Assembly: GCA_040756995.1 (NCBI GenBank)
Contig: JBFLYK010000005.1
Location: 139,043 to 203,042 of the forward strand
Source of the DNA: BP-133 sp040756995
Lineage (GTDB): Bacteria > Actinomycetota > Acidimicrobiia > IMCC26256 > BP-133
Direction of reading: 5' to 3'
DNA: 64,000 nucleotides
The notes beneath the pieces were generated by a model. That model did no database searches. It was not told the origin of the DNA and was given only the letters and a program-made list of their open reading frames with translations. This document shows, piece after piece, positions 16,390-24,102 of the stretch. The position numbers and the translations under genes were made by a program. Position 1 is the first letter of the stretch; each line of letters opens with the position of its first letter.

Positions 16390-16980
16390 GTGCGAGCCGA
16401 GCACCGACTCGGGCGCCCGCCGGTCACGAGCCGGGCCGATCTCGAGCGGGTCGCCCTCGAGCTGTTCATCCGCAACGGCTTCAACGAGACGACGCTGGAC
16501 GACATCGCCGCCGCCGCCGGCATCGCCCGCCGCACGTTCTTCGGCTACTACTCCTCGAAGAACGACGTCGTGTGGGGCGATTTCGACGCCCTCCTGCGGG
16601 GCATGGAGGACTGGCTGGCCGACGCTCCCGACGAGCGGCCGTTGCTCGAGACGCTCACCGAAGCGGTGGTCCGCTTCAACGACCTCCCGCCGGAAGCGGT
16701 GCCCGCCCACCGGCAACGGATGTCGCTGATCCTGCACGTGCCGGCCCTCCAGGCCCACAGCACGTTGCGCTACGCCGACTGGCGCAACGTCGTCGCCCGC
16801 TTCGCCGCCCGCCGCCTCAGCCTGCCGGTCGAGGCGCTGCTTCCCCAACTCATCGGCCACGTGTCGCTCGGGGCCGCCGTCACGGCCTACGAGCAGTGGC
16901 TGGCCGACGACTCCGCTGATCTCGCCGAACTCCTGAGGGCTGCCTTCGGCGCGTTGGACCTGCGCCTCCCCGAGGGGTAG
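16390..16980 (+). CDS. mftR: TetR-family regulator MftR
   Basis: 196 residues from GTG 16390. N-terminal TetR helix-turn-helix: SRADLERVALELFIRNGFNE, then TLDDIAAAAGIARRTFFGYY and SSKNDVVWGDFDALL, the RRTFFxYYxSKxD pattern seen in MftR orthologues. The rest is a ligand-binding helical domain. It is divergent from mftA and shares the palindromic operator ten bases upstream of its start. An AGAGG overlaps the start codon too closely to act as a normal ribosome site, so this message may also be leaderless. Confidence 0.9.
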   Translation: MRAEHRLGRPPVTSRADLERVALELFIRNGFNETTLDDIAAAAGIARRTFFGYYSSKNDVVWGDFDALLRGMEDWLADAPDERPLLETLTEAVVRFNDLPPEAVPAHRQRMSLILHVPALQAHSTLRYADWRNVVARFAARRLSLPVEALLPQLIGHVSLGAAVTAYEQWLADDSADLAELLRAAFGALDLRLPEG

Positions 16981-16984
16981 CGCC

Positions 16985-17176
16985 TCAGGCGGCGGGTTCC
17001 CGCTGCAGCCACCGGCCGAGGGCCTCGACGTCATCCAGCCGGTAGCGGCGGTGGCCGCCGAGGGTGCGGACGGTGACGAGGCGGCCGGCCGCTTCGAGGC
17101 GACGCAGCTTGCTCAAACGGACGCCGAGCAGCTCGGCGGCTTCGGACGGGCGCAGAATCGGGACACCATCGTGCAT
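16985..17176 (-). CDS. BldC-like MerR-type helix-turn-helix protein
   Basis: 63 residues from ATG 17176, with GGAGG eight bases upstream; an earlier ATG at 17206 overlaps the upstream gene. The sequence ILRPSEAAELLGVRLSKLRR followed by AAGRLVTVRTLGGHRRYRLD is the winged helix of the BldC/excisionase-like family (HTH_17). Such single-domain proteins bind direct repeats cooperatively; the RTLGGHRRY wing is intact. It follows a secreted-protein gene on the same strand and is convergent with mftR. Confidence 0.85.
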   Translation of the reverse strand: MHDGVPILRPSEAAELLGVRLSKLRRLEAAGRLVTVRTLGGHRRYRLDDVEALGRWLQREPAA

Positions 17177-17193
17177 CTTGTTCGCCTCCGCCT

Positions 17194-17712
17194 TTACTCG
17201 TGCCATGTGGCGACCGGATCGTCGCAACTGGCCTTGCCTTCTGTCGTGGTGCAGTGGGTCTCGAACGAGACCCGGCGTTCCCCGTCGTGCCACTTCCACG
17301 TCGCCTCGCCCTGATAGCTGACGGCCCGTTCCTCGGTGGGGTGGTGGACCGTGGTGAACACCTCGCAGAACGTCGTCGGGTCGGCGTTGGGATCGGAACC
17401 CGATTCGCAGGCCATCATCGAATAGCGGCTGGCCGGCCCGGTCCCGTCGTCCCGGCTCACGTAGATCACGAGGTTGCGGGCCGATCCGTCCCACCAGCGG
17501 CAGCCGTCGAGATCGAGGCGCAGCCGGAACGTCATCGCCTCGGCCGTGTACTCCCTCGTCGCCGTCGCTCCCGAACAGGCCTGCTGCGGGAAGAACCGGG
17601 ACGACGAGGGCGAGCCGCCGGCCGCCGGCACACCGACCGTCAGGCCGAGCACACCGGCCAATACGATCTGATGGGCCTTCGACCGCTGGGCGCGGCGAAG
17701 CAGCTGACGCAT
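17194..17712 (-). CDS. Secreted hypothetical protein
   Basis: 172 residues from ATG 17712, with GGGAGG eight bases upstream. A basic start (MRQLLRRAQRSKAHQ) and a hydrophobic core (IVLAGVLGLTVGVPAAGG) form a signal peptide. The mature part has six Cys and many aromatic and charged residues (DGCRWWDGSARNLVIYVSRD, WKWHDGERRVSFETHC), suggesting a disulfide-bonded beta-rich domain. No known family recognised. The 128 bases upstream hold no gene. Confidence 0.75.
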   Translation of the reverse strand: MRQLLRRAQRSKAHQIVLAGVLGLTVGVPAAGGSPSSSRFFPQQACSGATATREYTAEAMTFRLRLDLDGCRWWDGSARNLVIYVSRDDGTGPASRYSMMACESGSDPNADPTTFCEVFTTVHHPTEERAVSYQGEATWKWHDGERRVSFETHCTTTEGKASCDDPVATWHE

Positions 17713-17840
17713 TGGGGGCACCTCCCACGCTGTCGGCGGGGAACCGACAATCAACGGAACGGCCGAGCGGCGGTCTGATTACGCCCGAAAGGGTCGGTTC
17801 AGCCCCAAACCTCTAAATACCCACGATGGGCGCGAATAAA

Positions 17841-18161
17841 TCACTCTCCGCGCTCGGCATAGGGCGCCAGCGCCGCCTCGATCTGTTCCACCGAGGTGTT
17901 GCGCAGCTCGACCCGGTAGCTCCCCGGACTCTCGTCGGCGATCGTGATGGCGACGCCGAGCTCGGTCGGTTCGACCTCGAGGTGTTGGACGGTCTCCCAC
18001 GTGAAGGTCGCTCGCCAGCTCGGCAACGTCAGCGATTCCAGGGCCTCGATGTGGTAGCCGACGTCGTCGATCTTCACGACGCAACGCTGCTCGCTGACGC
18101 CCTCAGCCTGCAGGCCCGCCGGCAGCGGCGTCGTCCCCCGTCCCAGTTCGATCTCTGCCAC
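17841..18161 (-). CDS. Hypothetical small protein
   Basis: 106 residues from GTG 18161 with a weak AGGG upstream. It has a beta-strand pattern (RCVVKIDDVGYHIEALESLTL, WETVQHLEVEPTELGVAITI) and an acidic helix at the end (EQIEAALAPYAERGE). Third-position GC bias supports coding. No catalytic motif, membrane segment or known family seen. Confidence 0.65.
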   Translation of the reverse strand: MAEIELGRGTTPLPAGLQAEGVSEQRCVVKIDDVGYHIEALESLTLPSWRATFTWETVQHLEVEPTELGVAITIADESPGSYRVELRNTSVEQIEAALAPYAERGE

Positions 18162-18223
18162 GCCCGAACCCTACGTCGATCTCCGAGTGCGGGGCGGAGG
18201 ACGTCCTCTCGTAGCGGCCGGGC

Positions 18224-18925
18224 TCAGCGTGCGGCGGCGGGAGCGAACTGGAACAGCTTGAAGAAGCGGCGGGCTTCGGTCTTGCTGCCGGTCACGGCGA
18301 GCTCTCCGGCGGCGATGGCGTCGTCGACCCGGCGCTGACCGCCGAGAAGCCCGATGAACAGCGCCGGCGTAGTCGCCAGAGCCACGTCGGCACCATCTCC
18401 GTCGGCCAGGTCGTCGACCAGGGGAGTGCCGACGGAGATCGACAGCCGCCCGTCGTCCACGGCGATCCGGAGGGATCGGCCGTCGAGGCGCAGTTCGTAG
18501 GTGCGGGTGACACCGGCGGCGGCGTCGGGCCGGAAGGTGCCTCGCAGAGCGAGCGTCAAACCGTCGACACTGACCGCCTGGCCTTCGACGAGCCGGCCCA
18601 TCGTCTTCGCGCCCCACAGGCCGAGCTTGATCAGCGGCTCCTCGAGTTCCCGGCCGTAGTCGGTGAGCTCGTAGCCGACGCCCTTGGCCGGGCGGGGGAG
18701 GAGCTGGCGACGGATGACGCCGAACTCCTCGAGTTCCTTGAGCCGGGCCGACAGGACGTTGGTGGGGATCCCGCCCAGGCTCGCCTCCAGATCCTTGAAC
18801 CGCTTCGGCCCGGTGAGCAGGTCGCGCACGATCAGCAGCGACCAGCGCTGCCCCACGACGTCGAGCGCGTGGGCGAGGCCGCAGTACTGGTGGTACTCCC
18901 GAGGCACGCTGCCATGATACATCAT
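18224..18925 (-). CDS. HxlR-type regulator fused to an SCP2-like domain
   Basis: About 233 residues. The N-terminal 100 are an HxlR/MarR-type winged helix: YCGLAHALDVVGQRWSLLIV, then RDLLTGPKRFKDLEASLGGI and a basic wing. Residues about 125-225 look like an SCP2 sterol-carrier fold (LALRGTFRPDAAAG, LRIAVDDGRLSISVG, DVALATTPALFIGLLGG), a likely lipid- or steroid-binding sensor. It is divergent from the MMPL exporter, which it may control in response to a lipophilic ligand. Start uncertain: GTG 18946 and ATG 18922 are alternatives. Confidence 0.85.
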   Translation of the reverse strand: MMYHGSVPREYHQYCGLAHALDVVGQRWSLLIVRDLLTGPKRFKDLEASLGGIPTNVLSARLKELEEFGVIRRQLLPRPAKGVGYELTDYGRELEEPLIKLGLWGAKTMGRLVEGQAVSVDGLTLALRGTFRPDAAAGVTRTYELRLDGRSLRIAVDDGRLSISVGTPLVDDLADGDGADVALATTPALFIGLLGGQRRVDDAIAAGELAVTGSKTEARRFFKLFQFAPAAAR

Positions 18926-18927
18926 CC

Positions 18928-18956
18928 TTGTCTTCACGTAGTTCACTTGCTATAAA
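18928..18956 (+). promoter_or_regulatory. Promoter of the MMPL gene
   Basis: -35 TTGTCT (18928-18933), 17-bp spacer, -10 TATAAA (18951-18956). The ATG at 18963 lies at the expected start of transcription, so the transcript is probably leaderless. The -10 is flanked by the inverted repeat CTTG/CAAG (with outer TTGC/GCAA), a candidate operator for the divergent HxlR regulator. Confidence 0.65.
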
Positions 18957-18962
18957 CAAGCA

Positions 18963-21212
18963 ATGTTCGCACGCCTCGCTCGGTTCCTGATCCGTCACCG
19001 CCGGCCCGTCCTCATCGCCGCCGGACTGTTCTTCGTCGTGGCCGGGGCACTCGGCGGCACGGTGGCCGATCACCTGAGCCGGGGAGGCTTCGACGATCCC
19101 CGGGCCGAGTCGGTCACCGCCCGGCAGCGCCTCGAGCGCGACTTCGGCGCCGGACTGCCGGCCTACGTCCTTGTCGTCACCCCGACCGGCAAGACCATCG
19201 ACGATCCAGTCGTCGCCGATCGCGCCCGCCGGCTCACCGGCGACCTGGCCGGGGAAGCGGGTGTGGCCGACGCCATCTCGTGGTGGACGACGGGCGCTCC
19301 CGACCTCCGCGGCAAAGGGAACTCGGCGCTGGTGGTGGCGTTCCTCACCGGCTCGGACGATCAGCTCGTCCGCACCGCCGCCCGGCTCAACGGGCGGTAT
19401 CTGATCGACGAGGACACCGTCCTCACCACCCGGTCGGCCGGCTGGGCCACGATGTTCGACGAGGTGGGCCACCGCGTCGAGCGGGACCTCAAGATCTCCG
19501 AAGCCATCTCGTTGCCCATCGTCCTGGTCCTGCTGGTGCTGATCTTCGGCGGGTTGGTGGCCGCCGGAGTGCCGCTGGCCATGGGCCTGCTGGCCATCGT
19601 CGGCACGTTCCTCGTGCTGCGGGTCCTGGCCGCGGTGACCGAGGTGGCCGTCTACTCCCTGAGTATCGCCACCGCACTCGGGCTCGGCCTGGCCATCGAC
19701 TACGGGCTGTTGCTGCTGTCCCGCTACCGGGAGGAGTTCCACGCCGGCCGTTCGCACGAGGACGCCATCGTCGCCGCCGTCGCCACCGCCGGACGGACCA
19801 TCGTCTTCAGCGGGCTGACCGTGGCGGTGTCGATCAGCGCGCTGTTGATCTTCCCGGTCGCCTTCCTGCGCAGCTTCGCCTACGCCGGCTACGGCGTGCT
19901 GGCCGTGGCGGTGGCCGGCGCCGTGCTGGTCATGCCCGCGGCCCTCGCCGCCCTTGGCGCCGGTCGGGTGGCCGGTGCGAGCAGCCGGGCGCGTCGGACC
20001 ACCGGCGCGCCCGGCTTCTGGTACCGGGCCGCCCGCCGGGTGATGGCGCGGGCCGTACCCGTCACTGTGGCCATCGTGGCCGTGCTGCTCGTGCTCGGCC
20101 TCCCGATGCTGGACGCCAGCTTCGGTCTCACCGACCACCGCATGCTTCCCGACGGAGCCCGCACCCGCGAGACCGAGGAACTCATCGACGCCGAGTTCTC
20201 GGCCGACGCCGGTGCCGTCATCCCCGTCGCCGGTCGGGTCACCGGGGAAGAGGCCTCGGTCGATACCTACGCCACCATGCTCTCCGGCCTGCCCGGCGTC
20301 GCCCGGGTCGACGCCGCCACCGGCACCTACGCCGGCGGTCGCCGCATCGCCGAACCGGGCCCGGCCAACGCCCGCTTCCGGGCCGGTGACTCGACCTGGC
20401 TGGCCGTCACCGCCGGAGTCGAGCCCGTCTCGGCCGACGGCGAACGGCTGGTGAAGACCATCCGCGCCACGCCTTCACCGCTGGCCGACATCGGAGTGAC
20501 CGGCCCGGCGGCCGCGCTGGTCGACACCAAGCACTCGATCGGGAGCCGGCTACCGTTGGCCATTGTCTGGATAGCGCTCGCCACCTTCGGTCTGCTGTTC
20601 CTGAGCCTCGGCAGCGTGCTCGTGTCCGCCAAGGCCGTGGTCCTCAATTTCCTGAGCCTGACCGCCACCTTCGGCATCATCGTGTGGATCTTCCAGCAGG
20701 GGCACCTCGCCGGGTTCCTCGACTTCACGGCCACCGGAACCACCGAGCTCAACAGCGTGCTGCTGCTGTTCTGCATCGCCTTCGGGCTCTCGATGGACTA
20801 TGAGGTCTTCCTTCTGTCGCGCATCATGGAGGAGCACCACCGGGGGGCCGACAACACCGAGGCCGTCGCCCGCGGCCTTGACCGCACCGGCCCGGTCGTC
20901 ACCGCCGCCGCCGTCCTCATGGCCATCGTCTTCGGGTCGCTGCTGATCTCGGGGCTGACGTTCCTCAAGCAGTACGCCCTCGGCCTGACCATCGCCGTGC
21001 TGCTCGACGCCTTCGTCATCCGGGCCACGTTGGTGCCGGCCGTCATGCAACTGGCCGGCAACGCCAACTGGTGGGCGCCCCGGCCGCTGCGGCGGCTGCA
21101 CACCGCCGTCGGGCTGAGCGAGGTGGACGTCAGCGAGCCGGTGCCGACCGGCGCCCTGGCCGGGGTGGCGGCTCAAGGCCCGGAGGTGGTGGCGCGAACA
21201 GGAGCTCCGTGA
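18963..21212 (+). CDS. MMPL/RND-family membrane transporter
   Basis: 749 residues. The arrangement is one N-terminal helix, a large outside loop (about 45-175), five to six helices, a second loop (about 370-520), then the final helix bundle: the two-fold repeat of MMPL proteins. The proton-relay Asp motifs are in GLAIDYGLLLLSRYREE and FGLSMDYEVFLLSRIMEE. MMPL proteins export lipids, glycolipids or drugs using the proton gradient. The divergent HxlR-SCP2 regulator suggests a lipophilic substrate. Its 3' end overlaps the convergent TetR gene by 83 bases. Confidence 0.92.
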   Translation: MFARLARFLIRHRRPVLIAAGLFFVVAGALGGTVADHLSRGGFDDPRAESVTARQRLERDFGAGLPAYVLVVTPTGKTIDDPVVADRARRLTGDLAGEAGVADAISWWTTGAPDLRGKGNSALVVAFLTGSDDQLVRTAARLNGRYLIDEDTVLTTRSAGWATMFDEVGHRVERDLKISEAISLPIVLVLLVLIFGGLVAAGVPLAMGLLAIVGTFLVLRVLAAVTEVAVYSLSIATALGLGLAIDYGLLLLSRYREEFHAGRSHEDAIVAAVATAGRTIVFSGLTVAVSISALLIFPVAFLRSFAYAGYGVLAVAVAGAVLVMPAALAALGAGRVAGASSRARRTTGAPGFWYRAARRVMARAVPVTVAIVAVLLVLGLPMLDASFGLTDHRMLPDGARTRETEELIDAEFSADAGAVIPVAGRVTGEEASVDTYATMLSGLPGVARVDAATGTYAGGRRIAEPGPANARFRAGDSTWLAVTAGVEPVSADGERLVKTIRATPSPLADIGVTGPAAALVDTKHSIGSRLPLAIVWIALATFGLLFLSLGSVLVSAKAVVLNFLSLTATFGIIVWIFQQGHLAGFLDFTATGTTELNSVLLLFCIAFGLSMDYEVFLLSRIMEEHHRGADNTEAVARGLDRTGPVVTAAAVLMAIVFGSLLISGLTFLKQYALGLTIAVLLDAFVIRATLVPAVMQLAGNANWWAPRPLRRLHTAVGLSEVDVSEPVPTGALAGVAAQGPEVVARTGAP

Positions 21213-21747
21213 GGCGGCCGGCCATCGCTTCGGCGTCGATCGGCCGGCCGCAGACGGCGGCGGAGTAGATCAGGATCGCCGGACCGGCGGTGGCCCGGAG
21301 GTCGAGGTCGGCGAAGTCGTCGCCGAGCTCGGCGGCCAGCAACGACCGCAGGTGCTCGTGCATCCGGGAGATGACCGTTTCCCGGAAGACCTTCGCCACT
21401 TCGGGGTCCCGGCGCACGCTGGCCAGGAAGCCGAGCATCGTCTGGGCGCCGTCGCCGCTCAGATCCTCCGCCAGACGCGTGAGGAACGTCTTGACGTCGG
21501 ACCGGGGATCACCGGTGGCGACGTACTTCTGCTCCGCCCGTTCGCAGCTGAGGCTGGCCCGCACGAGGTCCTGCTTGGTGGGCCAGCGGCGGTAGATGGT
21601 CGAGAGGCCGACGCAGGCCCGGTCGGCGACGTCCTGCATCCGGAGCTGGTCGTAGCCGACGTCGTGGAGAACCTCGAGCACCGTCCCGAGGATGTGTTCG
21701 GTGCGTTCTTCGGACAGCCGCCGGCCCCGCCGCGGTTGGTCGGTCAT
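21130..21747 (-). CDS. TetR-family transcriptional regulator
   Basis: 205 residues. The HTH is clear: RTEHILGTVLEVLHDVGYDQ, LRMQDVADRACVGLSTIYRR, then WPTKQDLVRASL. The rest is a TetR C-terminal domain. The last 20 residues (proline and arginine rich) are encoded antisense to the end of the MMPL gene. It may regulate that gene or the divergent reductase at 21806. Confidence 0.9.
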   Translation of the reverse strand: MTDQPRRGRRLSEERTEHILGTVLEVLHDVGYDQLRMQDVADRACVGLSTIYRRWPTKQDLVRASLSCERAEQKYVATGDPRSDVKTFLTRLAEDLSGDGAQTMLGFLASVRRDPEVAKVFRETVISRMHEHLRSLLAAELGDDFADLDLRATAGPAILIYSAAVCGRPIDAEAMAGRLTELLFAPPPPGLEPPPRPGRRSAPAR

Positions 21748-21805
21748 GACGACAGTCTGGCGCGCCGGGCAGATTGGAACGGCCGCCATGCGGCAGAGTG
21801 GAGGC

Positions 21806-22711
21806 GTGAGCGTTCGAGAGAACTCTGGCGCCGGGCCGGTCGCCATCATCGGCGCCGGGTCGGTCGGCTGCATGCTGGCCGCCCACCTGGCGGCCGCCGG
21901 GTCCGACATCGTCGTGTGCGGCCGCACCCCGGTGGAGCGGATCGTCATGACGATCGACGGCGAGGTCGTGGAGCACAAAGTGGCGTGGGCGGCGGAGGCC
22001 GGCGAGCTTCCGCCGCTGGGCTTCGCCGTGCTGGCCACGAAGATCCACCACACTCCGGCGGTGGCGGACTGGCTGGCGGCGCTGCCGTCGGGAAGCGTCG
22101 TCATCGCCGCCCAGAACGGCGTCGACCACCGGGCCCGCATCGGGCCCATGACCGCCGGCACCGTCGTTCCCACGCTGGTCTATCGCAACGCCGAGCGCAC
22201 CGGACCGGGCGAGGTTCGGGTCCGTCGGACGGGCCGGGGTCTCGTGGTCCCCGGCGACGAGGCGGGCCGGGAGGTCGCGGCGCTGTTCGGCGGCAGCGGC
22301 CTGGACGTCGAACCGGTGGAGGACTTCGCCACCGCCGCTTGGGAGAAGCTGCTCACCAACGTGACCGCCAACCCGATCACGGCCCTCACGGGTCGGCCGC
22401 TCGAAGTGCTGCGGGAACCGGGGGCGGCTGCCCTGGCGCTGGACCTGGCCCTGGAGGCCGTGGCGGTCGCCCGGGCCGAGGGCACGGCGCTGACGCCTCA
22501 GCACGCCCTGGACATCATGGCCTGGTTACAGCGACTCCCGGACGGCACGCCGTCGTCGATGCTGCAGGACCGCCTGGCGGGCCGGCCGATGGAACACGAG
22601 GGCCTGCTCGGCCCCGTGGTGGCCCTCGGACGGCGACACGGCGTGGCGACACCGCTCACCAGCGCCATGCTCGCCCTCCTCCACGCCCTGCCCGTCGGCG
22701 GTGAGCCGTGA
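21806..22711 (+). CDS. Ketopantoate reductase-like (PanE/ApbA) dehydrogenase
   Basis: About 301 residues. NADP-binding motif GAGSVGCMLAAHLAAAG at the N-terminus, the ApbA segment IAAQNGVDHRARIGP, and the C-terminal helical domain with the catalytic Lys region (AAWEKLLTNVTANPITALTG). The family reduces 2-dehydropantoate in coenzyme A synthesis, but paralogues act on other keto or hydroxy acids. The overlap with a GlcD-type oxidase suggests hydroxyacid metabolism here. The start is uncertain: GTG 21806 or ATG 21788. Confidence 0.85.
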   Translation: MSVRENSGAGPVAIIGAGSVGCMLAAHLAAAGSDIVVCGRTPVERIVMTIDGEVVEHKVAWAAEAGELPPLGFAVLATKIHHTPAVADWLAALPSGSVVIAAQNGVDHRARIGPMTAGTVVPTLVYRNAERTGPGEVRVRRTGRGLVVPGDEAGREVAALFGGSGLDVEPVEDFATAAWEKLLTNVTANPITALTGRPLEVLREPGAAALALDLALEAVAVARAEGTALTPQHALDIMAWLQRLPDGTPSSMLQDRLAGRPMEHEGLLGPVVALGRRHGVATPLTSAMLALLHALPVGGEP

Positions 22712-24087
22712 TCACCTCCGATGTGGCCGACCGGTTGGTCGCCTGCCTCCCGGCCGGGACGGTCGTCACCGATGCCGACATCATGGGCCGCTTCCTGCAC
22801 GACGAGGCGGAGTGGGCTCCGTTCGGGCAGCCCGTCGCCGTGGTGCGGCCGCGGACGACGGCCGAGGTGGCCGAGGTGGTGTCGGCCTGTGCCGCCACCG
22901 GCACGCCGCTCGTCACGCGGGGAGCGGGGACGGGCCTGTCGGGTGGGGCCAACGCCGTCGACGGCTGCGTCGTCCTGTCGACCGAGCTCATGACGGCCAT
23001 CAAGTCCATCGACCGGGACAACCAAGTGGCGGTCGTCGAGCCGGGCGTGATCAACGACGACCTCCGCCGGGCCGTGGCCGAGCACGGCCTGTGGTATCCG
23101 CCCGATCCGGCGAGTTACCAGATCTCGACCATCGGCGGGAACGTGGCCACCAACGCCGGTGGGCTGTGCTGCCTCAAGTACGGCGTGACCCGCGACTACG
23201 TCCTGGCCCTGGAGGTCGTCCTGGCTTCGGGAACGGTCGTCCGGCTCGGGTCGCCGACGACCAAGAACTCGGCCGGCTACGACCTCCGCGGTCTCATGAT
23301 CGGCTCCGAAGGGACGCTCGGGGTCGTGACCGAGGTGACGCTGCGCCTCCGGCCGTTGCCGGCCGGCCCCCCGACCACCGTGGTCGGGTTCTTCGACACG
23401 CTCACCGCCGCCGGCGACGCCGTGGCCGCCGTGACCGCCTCGGGGGTGATCCCCGTCGCCCTGGAACTCCTCGACCGGTACTGCCTGCGGGCCGTCGAGG
23501 AGTGGAAGCGGATGGAGCTCGACCTCGACGCCGCCGTGCTCCTGCTGGCCCGGGTCGACAGCCCCGGGGCGGCCGGCGAGGCCGACGCCGCCGCCGTGCA
23601 GCGCTGCTTCGAAGCGGCCGGCGCCACCGAGGCGCTGCGCTCCGACGACGAGGAGACGGCGGAGGCGCTCTTCGCCGCCCGCCGCCTCGCCTACCCGGCC
23701 CTCGAACGGCTGGGCCCGCTGCTGACCGAGGACGTCTGCGTGCCCCGGACCCGGGTGACGGCGATGCTGGACGCCATCGAAGCGGCTGGAGTCCGCCACG
23801 GAGTGACGATCGCCAACATCGCCCACGCCGGCGACGGCAACCTGCATCCGCTGTTCGTCGTCCCCGCCGGCGACGACGACGCCCGCCGCCGGGCGCAGGC
23901 GGCCTTCGACGACATCATCAACGCCGCCATCGCCCTCGGCGGCACGGTGAGCGGCGAACACGGCATCGGCCTGTTGAAGCGGGCCGGACTGTCGGCTCAG
24001 GTCGGGCCCGACGTGCTGGCCCTCTACACCGCCGTGAAACGCGCTCTCGATCCGGCCGGAATCCTCAACCCGGGCAAGATCGTCTGA
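22708..24087 (+). CDS. GlcD-type FAD-linked hydroxyacid oxidase
   Basis: 459 residues. The FAD-binding (PCMH-type) domain spans about 35-215, with GAGTGLSGGANAVDGC and TIGGNVATNAGGLCCLKYGV. The C-terminal domain carries HAGDGNLHP and GTVSGEHGIGLLKR, typical of D-lactate/glycolate/D-2-hydroxyglutarate dehydrogenases. Oxidises a 2-hydroxy acid to the oxo acid, passing electrons to a quinone or electron-transfer partner. GTGA overlap with the preceding reductase gene implies one operon. Confidence 0.9.
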   Translation: MITSDVADRLVACLPAGTVVTDADIMGRFLHDEAEWAPFGQPVAVVRPRTTAEVAEVVSACAATGTPLVTRGAGTGLSGGANAVDGCVVLSTELMTAIKSIDRDNQVAVVEPGVINDDLRRAVAEHGLWYPPDPASYQISTIGGNVATNAGGLCCLKYGVTRDYVLALEVVLASGTVVRLGSPTTKNSAGYDLRGLMIGSEGTLGVVTEVTLRLRPLPAGPPTTVVGFFDTLTAAGDAVAAVTASGVIPVALELLDRYCLRAVEEWKRMELDLDAAVLLLARVDSPGAAGEADAAAVQRCFEAAGATEALRSDDEETAEALFAARRLAYPALERLGPLLTEDVCVPRTRVTAMLDAIEAAGVRHGVTIANIAHAGDGNLHPLFVVPAGDDDARRRAQAAFDDIINAAIALGGTVSGEHGIGLLKRAGLSAQVGPDVLALYTAVKRALDPAGILNPGKIV

Positions 24088-24102
24088 CGCCGCGGTCCCC
24101 CA

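Noticed and set aside
17713..17840. Possible riboswitch upstream of the secreted-protein gene
   Set aside because: I could not fit the conserved core of a cyclic-di-GMP or other known class; only short imperfect stems are present.
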